Source: an uncultured Lachnospiraceae bacterium | GTDB taxonomy: Bacteria > Bacillota > Clostridia > Lachnospirales > Lachnospiraceae | NCBI GenBank assembly: GCA_902783445.1 | Contig: CACZQX010000059.1 | Span: 1-5,663, forward strand | Direction: 5' to 3' | Length of the DNA stretch: 5,663 nucleotides | In this document: in pieces, positions 1 through 5,153 of the stretch | Layout of the letters: each line of letters opens with the position of its first letter | Position numbering within the stretch: position 1 is the first letter of the stretch | Made by a program: the position numbers and the translations under genes | The notes under the pieces: generated by a model | What the model saw: the letters and a program-made list of their open reading frames with translations, nothing else | Database searches by the model: none | What the model was told of the DNA's origin: nothing

Positions 1-465
1 TATCTTGAAAATGTTTTAAAACTTGTTGACGGGCAAGTTCCTCTTCTTATCGAACTCAAACCTTCGTTTAACATGTATAAGAAGCTTTGCGTAAGAACTT
101 TTAAGCTTCTTGATAAATATAAAGGTCCTTATATGATAGAATCCTTCGATCCCCGTATTTTGATGTGGATTAATTCCAACAGACCGAGGGTAGTCAAAGG
201 TCAGCTTGCGGGCAGACTTATAAAACACGGCGAAAATATCTCACCGATTATCGACACCACGGTTAAGCAGCTTTTGCTTAACTTCCTTGCAAGACCGGAT
301 TTTATAGCCTATGCTTTCGCGGACAGAAACGCTCTAAGCTTAAGGCTTTGCAAGGGTCTTTATCATGTTATTGAATTTAACTGGACAATAAAATCTAAGG
401 AAGAACAAGAAATTGCCGAAAGAGATGATGCAGTAATTATTTTTGAGCAGTTTGATCCGAGATAA
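1..465 (+). CDS. Glycerophosphodiester phosphodiesterase family protein, C-terminal part (5'-truncated by window edge)
   Basis: The reading frame is open from the first base and ends at TAA 463-465, giving 154 residues of a longer protein. Expected role from the family: hydrolysis of glycerophosphodiesters to sn-glycerol 3-phosphate plus an alcohol, in phospholipid head-group turnover. Seen in the fragment: an IELKP stretch at residues 17-21, matching the metal-binding Glu/Lys strand of the GDPD TIM barrel; ESFDP at 47-51, the conserved barrel strand; KGQL at 67-70; and the closing NWTI (127-130) with a late IIFEQFDP segment (146-153), typical of the last barrel strand and helix. The N-terminal half with the HR catalytic signature lies outside the window, so activity cannot be confirmed. 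No signal peptide or membrane segment is visible in the part present. The stop is one base before the rhomboid ATG, so the two genes are almost certainly co-transcribed and probably translationally coupled. Confidence 0.85.
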   Translation, partial: YLENVLKLVDGQVPLLIELKPSFNMYKKLCVRTFKLLDKYKGPYMIESFDPRILMWINSNRPRVVKGQLAGRLIKHGENISPIIDTTVKQLLLNFLARPDFIAYAFADRNALSLRLCKGLYHVIEFNWTIKSKEEQEIAERDDAVIIFEQFDPR

Positions 466-466
466 T

Positions 467-1501
467 ATGGAATTTTTAACAAGTCTGACTCTTTCCTTTT
501 TCGCTCAGGGCTTTTTAAAATTCAGAGAAGAGCCGCCGAAATACTGCCTTTCCCTTGTAAGGGAGAAGGGCGGTAAAGTGCAAATCGTCGTTTTTGTGGA
601 AAATTTTTACGGAAACGAAGTAAGCGGTGAGCAACTGGAAGAATACAAAGAAAGAGTTATTAATCACTATTTAATAAAGAATATTACGGATGTTGAGGTG
701 TTTTTTTTGGTACTGTCCGACAACATGGACAGAGACAGACATATTGCCGAATCAAACATCAATTTTTGGATTGTGGATATGTTGGTTAAGCGTATTATCG
801 TTTTTGAAAACCAACCTGACGACTATCTGGGAATGAAAAACTTGATAAATGCTATCTTTGTAGAGCAAGACAGACTTAAAAAAGAAGCAAAGATAGAAGC
901 AAAAAGAAATTTTCCTTTTGCAACGGTTTCACTTATGATTGCCAATGCCCTTGTGTTTATAATATTCAGCCTAATCGGTTCCACAGGGGATTTACAGTTT
1001 ATGCTGGACCACGGCGCCGCCTATGCGGACTATATCATAAACAAAGGGGAGGTATACAGACTTGTAACCTGTATGTTCCTTCATTTCGGCTCCCTTCATC
1101 TTATAAACAATCTTATAAGTTTGATAATTGTGGGATCGCAGCTCGAAAAGCTTATAGGAACAAAATGGTTGTTTATAACATATTTCCTTACGGGTATAGG
1201 CGCAAGCATAGTTTCCTGCTTTTACTATTATTTCAACAACGAGCAGGTTATCAGCGCGGGAGCAAGCGGTGCGATTTTTGGACTTATCGGCGCCTTTGCG
1301 GTTGTAATATTTAAAACTAAGCCCAGAGGAAAATTTGATTTCAGATATATTATTATTATCGCTTTGATATTCTACGATAATTACGCAACGCCGGGAATAG
1401 ATGTGGTTGCTCATGTTATGGGATTTATTCTTGGAGTTGTGCTTGCAATTACGCTTATTCCCACTAAAGGGCGAATATCATTTTTGGGGAGGAAAGGTTA
1501 A
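467..1501 (+). CDS. Rhomboid family intramembrane serine protease with soluble N-terminal domain
   Basis: 344 residues. Rhomboids cleave transmembrane substrates inside the lipid bilayer. Residues ~1-150 are soluble-looking, with a charged linker (RLKKEAKIEAKR, 136-147). Six hydrophobic segments follow: roughly 153-171, 202-225, 233-254, 264-282, 293-304 and 312-331. Active-site features: HFGSLHLINN (H206, H211, N215, with spacing like GlpG H145/H150/N154), GASG with nucleophile S267, and AH at 315-316 with catalytic H316. Conserved EVYRL (195-199) and GSQLEKLIG (223-231) are also present, so an intact active protease is likely. The soluble-N-domain layout recalls YqgP/GluP, but there is no obvious seventh C-terminal membrane helix. 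Start choice: ATG 467 lies one base after the upstream stop and has only a weak GAGA signal, suggesting coupled re-initiation. An in-frame TTG at 443 would add 8 residues but has no ribosome binding site. The substrate is unknown. Confidence 0.92.
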   Translation: MEFLTSLTLSFFAQGFLKFREEPPKYCLSLVREKGGKVQIVVFVENFYGNEVSGEQLEEYKERVINHYLIKNITDVEVFFLVLSDNMDRDRHIAESNINFWIVDMLVKRIIVFENQPDDYLGMKNLINAIFVEQDRLKKEAKIEAKRNFPFATVSLMIANALVFIIFSLIGSTGDLQFMLDHGAAYADYIINKGEVYRLVTCMFLHFGSLHLINNLISLIIVGSQLEKLIGTKWLFITYFLTGIGASIVSCFYYYFNNEQVISAGASGAIFGLIGAFAVVIFKTKPRGKFDFRYIIIIALIFYDNYATPGIDVVAHVMGFILGVVLAITLIPTKGRISFLGRKG

Positions 1502-1504
1502 GCA

Positions 1505-2485
1505 ATGAACATCAATATCTACTATGGTGGCAGAGGTCTTATAGAAGATCCCACACTTAATGTTATTGAAAAAATCGAAAAAGTACTGGAAGAATTAAAT
1601 GTTAATGTAGCAAGATACAATCTTTACGAGACCAAAAATGCAATAGCAACTCTTCCTCAGACATTAAAGGAAGCAAACGGTTGTATTCTGGCGGTAAATG
1701 TTGAATGGTTCGGCATAGGCGGATTTATGCAGCAATTTCTTGATGCTTGCTGGTTATACGGTGATAAAGAACGCCTAAAAAGCATATATATGCTGCCTGT
1801 TGTTATTGCCACAACTTACGGTGAACAAGAGGCTTTAAACCATCTAAAGACTTCTTGGGAGCTGATTGGCGGAAACGTATGCGGCAGTATTGCGGCTTAT
1901 GTTAAAGATGCTTTGGGCTTTGATTTAAACGAAGGATATACGAAAATAATCGAAGCCGAAACGGAAAACCTTTACAGATATATATCTCAAAAAAGAGTTG
2001 TGCTTCCAACAAGCAACAGCATCAAAAAATCCGCAATCAGAGAGTCTGTTCATCTTACACCGGAAGAAAGCGACCAGCTTTCAAAATATGTTTCCGATGA
2101 TGATTACGTTAAGACTCAAAAAGAAGATATAGAAGAACTCACAAGTATGTTTAAAGGAATGCTTGAAACGCAAGCCAATTCCGATAACAAAGGATTTGTT
2201 CCTTTCTTCTTAAACAATTTTAAACCTACGGGCAATTATACCGCCGACTATCAGATAGAAATAGAGGACGAAAAGAAATTTCTCTATATCTATATTGAAA
2301 ACAAAGTTATCGAATGCAGATACGAAAAGCATCCGGCCGATATTATCATGAGACTTTCAAAAGATACTTTGGATGATATAGTTCATGGTAAACTTACATT
2401 TCAACATGCTTTTAACAGCGGCGAGATGAAGGCAAAGGGTAACTTTAACGGTATCAGAATGTTGGATCAGCTTTTTAAGTTTTAA
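1505..2485 (+). CDS. Two-domain protein: flavodoxin-like/NAD(P)H oxidoreductase-like fold plus SCP2 sterol-carrier domain
   Basis: 326 residues, soluble, no signal peptide. Residues 1-165 look like an alpha/beta flavodoxin or FMN-reductase-type fold: an opening strand NINIYYGG, a helix with LNVIEKIEKVLEEL (18-31), a core strand CILAVNVEWFGIGG (60-73) followed by a helix with MQQFLDACW, and a strand YMLPVVIATTYGE (95-107). The usual phosphate-binding loop (GSPR or a Ser/Thr-rich loop) is not evident; GGRGLIEDPT sits there, so FMN binding is uncertain. After a polar, acidic linker (~165-235), residues ~240-326 match an SCP2 lipid-carrier domain: strands IEIEDEKKFLYIYIENK, then PADIIMRLSKDTLDDIVHGKL, then AFNSGEMKAKGNF and a C-terminal helix. 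SCP2 domains bind lipids in a hydrophobic tunnel. The gene starts 3 nt after the rhomboid stop, with GGGGAGG/AAAGG upstream of its ATG. I recall similar fusions in Lachnospiraceae; function is not established. Confidence 0.8.
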   Translation: MNINIYYGGRGLIEDPTLNVIEKIEKVLEELNVNVARYNLYETKNAIATLPQTLKEANGCILAVNVEWFGIGGFMQQFLDACWLYGDKERLKSIYMLPVVIATTYGEQEALNHLKTSWELIGGNVCGSIAAYVKDALGFDLNEGYTKIIEAETENLYRYISQKRVVLPTSNSIKKSAIRESVHLTPEESDQLSKYVSDDDYVKTQKEDIEELTSMFKGMLETQANSDNKGFVPFFLNNFKPTGNYTADYQIEIEDEKKFLYIYIENKVIECRYEKHPADIIMRLSKDTLDDIVHGKLTFQHAFNSGEMKAKGNFNGIRMLDQLFKF

Positions 2486-2506
2486 ATAATAAGGAGAGGT
2501 CAAAAA

Positions 2507-2920
2507 ATGAAAGACGACAACTGTATTTTTTGTAAAATAGCTAACGGAGAGATTCCTTCAAATACGCTTTTTGAAGATGATGATTTTAGAGTAATATTCG
2601 ATCTTTCCCCGGCTACAAAGGGACATGCTCTTATATTGCCGAAGAATCATTTCAGAAATTTATACGATATTGAGGAAGAAACAGCGGGAAAAGTTTTTAA
2701 ATTAGCCCACAAAATGTCTGTAAAAATGAAAGACTATTTTAAATGCGACGGCTTTAACATCATTCAAAACAACGAAGAATGCGCCGGACAGACGGTTTTC
2801 CATTTTCACATGCATTTGATCCCGAGATATAAAGGCGACAATGCCTTAAAACTTTGGGCACCTAAGGAAGCAGATGCCGAAGAACTTAAAAAAATGGCAG
2901 AGGATATCAGAGGTCTTTAG
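2507..2920 (+). CDS. HIT (histidine triad) family protein, Hint-like nucleotide hydrolase/transferase
   Basis: 137 residues, the usual size for a complete bacterial HIT protein. The family hydrolyses or transfers nucleoside phosphoramidates, acyl-adenylates and related nucleotides in the cytoplasm, as a dimer. The triad HFHMH lies at residues 99-103, followed by LIPRY. H101 is the expected nucleophile. C6 and C9 (CIFCK), H48 and H99 match the zinc-binding set seen in many Hint-like proteins. Other family marks are GEIPSNTLFEDDDF (14-27), KGHALILPKNHF (38-49), and NIIQNNEECAGQTVFH (84-99). GGAGAGG at 2493-2499 sits 7 nt before the ATG. It is the last gene of the + strand operon, 21 nt after the SCP2-fusion gene, and its last five codons overlap the convergent zinc-ribbon gene. 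The physiological substrate cannot be read from sequence. Confidence 0.95.
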   Translation: MKDDNCIFCKIANGEIPSNTLFEDDDFRVIFDLSPATKGHALILPKNHFRNLYDIEEETAGKVFKLAHKMSVKMKDYFKCDGFNIIQNNEECAGQTVFHFHMHLIPRYKGDNALKLWAPKEADAEELKKMAEDIRGL

Positions 2921-3125
2921 GTTCACTAAAGGCCTCTTTATCGTTTAAATAACCTATAATATATTCTTTTTTACAGTCTTTGCAAAACATAATGAGCTCG
3001 TAGTCGTAGCCCATGCCTTTCATGCTGCGGTAGCCGATGCCCGAAAATACCGTTTTGCAATCTATATTGTGGCTGCCGCATTGGCATACCATATTTCCGA
3101 ATTTGTTTAATTTAGCTTCTGCCAA
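2907..3125 (-). CDS. Small zinc-ribbon protein, conserved-hypothetical type, TTG start
   Basis: 72 residues, not assigned to a named family. Cysteines C14, C16 (CQCG), C23, C48 and C51 (FCKDC) form a two-knuckle arrangement consistent with one structural zinc ribbon; the spacing CxC...C...CxxC is slightly irregular. The rest is mixed polar and aromatic, with GIGYRSMKGMGYDYELIMF between the knuckles. No membrane segment or signal peptide. The TTG start is supported by GGGAGG on the - strand 8 nt upstream. The internal ATG at residue 12 lies just before the first Cys and has no ribosome binding site. It lies 16 nt after the murG stop, so it is very probably in the murG operon. Its stop lies inside the convergent HIT gene. 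A nucleic-acid-binding or protein-binding role is possible, but this is only inference from the fold. Confidence 0.75.
   Translation of the reverse strand: MAEAKLNKFGNMVCQCGSHNIDCKTVFSGIGYRSMKGMGYDYELIMFCKDCKKEYIIGYLNDKEAFSEPKDL
2909..2937 (+). terminator. Intrinsic terminator overlapping the HIT gene stop codon
   Basis: A stem of 12 base pairs (2909-2920 with 2926-2937, one G-U wobble, otherwise perfect) closes a 5-nt loop GTTCA. The 5' arm ends exactly at the HIT stop codon TAG. It is followed on the + strand by TTTATCGTTT, a moderate and interrupted T-tract. No T-tract follows on the - strand, so termination should favour the HIT operon direction. The hairpin also lies within the last codons of the convergent zinc-ribbon gene. 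Confidence 0.6.
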
Positions 3126-3133
3126 AACAAAAA

Positions 3134-3139
3134 CCTCCC
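3134..3139 (-). promoter_or_regulatory. Ribosome binding site that fixes the TTG start of the zinc-ribbon gene
   Basis: Read on the - strand this is GGGAGG, 8 nt before TTG (3125-3123), and it lies in the 16-nt gap after the murG stop. An ATG at 3141-3139 is out of frame and opens only a nine-codon frame, so the TTG is the best-supported start. Confidence 0.7.
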
Positions 3140-3141
3140 AT

Positions 3142-4209
3142 TTATTTTGATGCCAGCTTATCTATAAGATTAAGAATTTTATCAACCGCGTTGTTAATAG
3201 GCGCATCTTCTATTGCCTTAACATAATCCTCACGATTTTCGTATACTTCATTAACGGCCTTTACAAGCACATTTACGCTTAAGTCGTCTTCGTCTATAAC
3301 TTTGGCAAAGCCTTGTTTTTCAAAGGATTTGGCATTTAATATCTGGTCGCCCCTGCTTTGTGATGCGGGAAGCGGAATCAATATACTTGGTTTTTTGATT
3401 GCAAGAAATTCGAAAATTGCATTGGCTCCGGCTCTGGATATAATAACATCCGCCATAGCAAACAAATCTTTAAGTTCCTTGCTTATATATTCGTATTGAA
3501 CATAGCCCGGAGTGCCCACCAAGCTTTCGTCCAATTTTCCTTTACCGCATAAATGACATATATTGAAGTTTGGCAGCAGTTTATCAAGGCTTTTTCTTAC
3601 CATGTCGTTAATGGCGCCGGCGCCCAAACTTCCGCCGATGATTAAAATAACGGGCTTTTTGTCGTCAAAGCAGCAAAATTCAAGACCGATTTCACGATCG
3701 CCGTCAAGCAACTCCGCTCTGATTGGGGAACCTGTGTAAACAGCCTTGCCCTTTGGAAGGTAATCTGCGGTTTCCGGGAAATTGTGGCAAACATATGTCG
3801 CTCTCGGAATGGCTATTTTGTTTGCAAGACCCGGTGTCATATCCGACTCGTGGATAATAACGGGAACTTTATATTTTTTGGCAGCCAAAACAACGGGAAC
3901 GCTTACAAAACCGCCCTTTGAAAAAACAACGTCCGGCTTGTAATCTTTTATTACTTGCTTTGCTTCCTTTATTCCCTTAAAAACTTTAGCGATATCCGTT
4001 AGGTTTTCTTTGGAAAGATAGCGTCTTAGCTTACCCGATGATATGCCAACATATTCGATTCCTTGGGATTTTATAAGATTTTTTTCGATTCCGTCATAGG
4101 AACCCACATACTTTATTTCATAAGCTCTTTCTTTAAGTCCCGGCAAAAGCGCAATGTTTGGGGTAACATGTCCCGCGGTGCCTCCGCCGGTGAGTAAGAT
4201 TTTCTTCAT
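3142..4209 (-). CDS. murG: UDP-N-acetylglucosamine:undecaprenyl-PP-MurNAc-pentapeptide GlcNAc transferase (MurG)
   Basis: 355 residues, full family length. MurG adds GlcNAc from UDP-GlcNAc to lipid I at the cytoplasmic membrane face, giving lipid II for peptidoglycan. It is a GT-B glycosyltransferase (GT28). N-domain: the glycine-rich loop TGGGTAGHVTPN at 7-18 (the conserved GGTxGH motif), FSKGGFVSVP (96-105), and HESD at 120-123. C-domain: IIGGSLGA (190-197), SRAGANAIFE (258-267), and the donor-binding IPLPASQSRGDQILNA (278-293). The SRGDQ form matches the B. subtilis-like branch rather than the DHQ form of E. coli. All key motifs are intact. GGAGG lies 6 nt before the ATG. A strong sigma-A-like promoter lies upstream and the zinc-ribbon gene follows. 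Unusually, no mur, fts or other dcw gene adjoins it in the window; a second MurG paralogue elsewhere in the genome cannot be excluded. Confidence 0.96.
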   Translation of the reverse strand: MKKILLTGGGTAGHVTPNIALLPGLKERAYEIKYVGSYDGIEKNLIKSQGIEYVGISSGKLRRYLSKENLTDIAKVFKGIKEAKQVIKDYKPDVVFSKGGFVSVPVVLAAKKYKVPVIIHESDMTPGLANKIAIPRATYVCHNFPETADYLPKGKAVYTGSPIRAELLDGDREIGLEFCCFDDKKPVILIIGGSLGAGAINDMVRKSLDKLLPNFNICHLCGKGKLDESLVGTPGYVQYEYISKELKDLFAMADVIISRAGANAIFEFLAIKKPSILIPLPASQSRGDQILNAKSFEKQGFAKVIDEDDLSVNVLVKAVNEVYENREDYVKAIEDAPINNAVDKILNLIDKLASK

Positions 4210-4285
4210 ATATAACCTCCGTATTTGAATATCAGCTTATTATGGCTGACAGTGCAGTAAATTTCATTAAAAATATTCTCATATT

Positions 4286-4313
4286 ATTGTACAACTCAAA
4301 AATTAAAAGTCAA
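4286..4313 (-). promoter_or_regulatory. Sigma-A-type promoter for the murG operon
   Basis: On the - strand, TTGACT (4313-4308, 5/6 to the -35 consensus) and TACAAT (4291-4286, 5/6 to the -10 consensus) are separated by a 16-nt spacer. Transcription would begin near 4279 and leave a leader of about 70 nt before the murG ATG. That leader contains a small TCAGC/GCTGA inverted repeat (4232-4236 and 4245-4249) shortly upstream of the ribosome binding site, probably too weak to matter. Confidence 0.6.
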
Positions 4314-4318
4314 ATAGC

Positions 4319-4340
4319 ATACTATACTTTTTGATAGTGT
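4319..4340. promoter_or_regulatory. Dyad between divergent promoters, possible operator
   Basis: Half-sites ATACTAT (4319-4325) and ATAGTGT (4334-4340) are inverted copies with one mismatch in seven, separated by 8 nt. The dyad sits upstream of both the murG -35 and the lipoprotein -35, where a shared regulator could bind. No known operator consensus is recognised, and in AT-rich DNA such a dyad can arise by chance. Confidence 0.25.
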
Positions 4341-4350
4341 AAATTAAGCC

Positions 4351-4380
4351 TTAACTTGCTAACATTAAAGAACAGATAAT
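4351..4380 (+). promoter_or_regulatory. Candidate promoter for the lipoprotein gene
   Basis: TTAACT (4351-4356, 4/6) and GATAAT (4375-4380, 5/6) are 18 nt apart, with a predicted transcription start near 4387, about 29 nt before the ATG. A TTGATA at 4331-4336 is a better -35 match but has no -10 at a suitable distance. Confidence 0.4.
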
Positions 4381-4415
4381 CCCGGAATTTGGTATTTGAC
4401 AGGAGGACAAAAAGA

Positions 4416-4940
4416 ATGAAGTTTATTAAAAGAGTATTACCTATAATCCTTTGCTTTGTATTTGCTTTTTCTCTTGTAGCTTGCGATAAAGGCGGCTCAG
4501 GAGACGGCGGTGTAAAAGGCGAAGTAATCGATACAGGCAAAATCAGCGCAATTTGCCCTGATGGTTGGTCAAACAGCCCTGTAACAGATATTTTCTCGGA
4601 TGACGATGAAATCGACGATACAAGATTACAGTTCTACAGAACGGATGATATTGAAGATTTAACAAAACTGTTTTCGGCTGATTCCGTAAACATCTACTAT
4701 TATGATGAAAACACCATTTATATGGATTCAAAAGATTTTTATGATAATGTTGAAGACACAAGCATTCAGGTAAATGGTGAAACATGGGAAGGATATACGG
4801 GCGAATCGCTTGGTGTTCCTATTGCAACATTTAACAATGCAGACCAAACAATTGTTGTGACATTTGCGTTTGCATCGGGTGAGATTGACGAAACAAGCGA
4901 TGTAGTAACAGCAATTCTTGAGAGTATAACAATAGACTAA
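4416..4940 (+). CDS. Secreted lipoprotein of unknown function
   Basis: 174 residues. The start is ATG 4416, with AGGAGG at 4401-4406, 9 nt upstream. An in-frame TTG at 4389 would place the ribosome binding site inside the gene and spoil the signal peptide. The N-terminus is a lipoprotein signal: positive MKFIKR, hydrophobic core 8-20, and lipobox LVAC with lipidated C23. Sec export and anchoring to the outer face of the membrane are therefore expected. A short Gly/Ser-rich tether (26-32) follows. The mature part (~35-174) is strongly acidic, with motif ISAICPDGW (43-51) near its start, then IYYYDEN (93-99), NGETWEGYTGE (120-130) and a closing TIVVTFAFASGEIDET...AILESI. That order loosely recalls PsbP/DUF1795-like lipoproteins, but this is inference only. 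It has its own promoter and terminator, so it is probably monocistronic and divergent from murG. Confidence 0.85.
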   Translation: MKFIKRVLPIILCFVFAFSLVACDKGGSGDGGVKGEVIDTGKISAICPDGWSNSPVTDIFSDDDEIDDTRLQFYRTDDIEDLTKLFSADSVNIYYYDENTIYMDSKDFYDNVEDTSIQVNGETWEGYTGESLGVPIATFNNADQTIVVTFAFASGEIDETSDVVTAILESITID

Positions 4941-4983
4941 ATGCAAAATATTATTTGCTTTAAACTATAAGGGATTATATTAG

Positions 4984-5020
4984 GAGAGAGCAAAAATCAC
5001 ATGATGATTTTTGCTCTCTC
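4984..5020 (+). terminator. Strong intrinsic terminator after the lipoprotein gene
   Basis: Perfect 16-bp inverted repeat (4984-4999 with 5005-5020) with a 5-nt loop CATGA. The GAGAGAGC base of the stem is followed directly by TATTTTTGTTT on the + strand. It starts 43 nt after the lipoprotein stop. The opposite strand lacks a T-tract after the stem, so it acts in the + direction. Confidence 0.88.
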
Positions 5021-5153
5021 TATTTTTGTTTATCTTTATAAAATATAAAATCGTAACAATCTAGGACTAAGAAAATAATTATTTTAGCTTTTATAAAAAA
5101 CTATAATTTTTGATAAGGAGTTTTATTAATTAGTTCAAAGAGGAGGAAAGAAC
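5021..5153 (+). promoter_or_regulatory. AT-rich leader/promoter region of the isomerase gene
   Basis: A 133-nt stretch without a gene. It holds a consensus -10 hexamer TATAAT at 5102-5107, but no good -35 lies 16-18 nt upstream. It also holds a 14-bp perfect palindrome of A and T only at 5072-5085. Transcription from this -10 would start near 5113, giving a leader of about 40 nt. AGGAGG at 5141-5146 serves the downstream GTG. No riboswitch-like conserved core was recognised. Confidence 0.35.

Noticed and set aside
443..466. TTG start giving an 8-residue longer rhomboid that overlaps the GDPD gene
   Set aside because: There is no ribosome binding site before the TTG, and the ATG at 467 immediately after the GDPD stop fits coupled re-initiation.
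992..1414. 140-codon open frame on the - strand inside the rhomboid gene
   Set aside because: It lies wholly antisense to a gene with all rhomboid catalytic motifs, has no ribosome binding site evidence and no recognisable domain; it is a shadow frame.
4543..4946. Two overlapping - strand open frames of 72 and 80 codons opposite the lipoprotein gene
   Set aside because: They are rich in Cys, His and Asn in the way of antisense translations and have no promoter or initiation signal. The sense frame has a full lipoprotein signal, a ribosome binding site and a terminator.
4941..4983. Small gene between the lipoprotein stop and its terminator
   Set aside because: Only 43 nt, with no start codon and ribosome binding site combination; it is plain 3' untranslated sequence.
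5045..5060. Possible CcpA cre site upstream of the isomerase gene
   Set aside because: The central CG is present, but about four positions differ from the cre consensus, including the conserved G and C of the arms.
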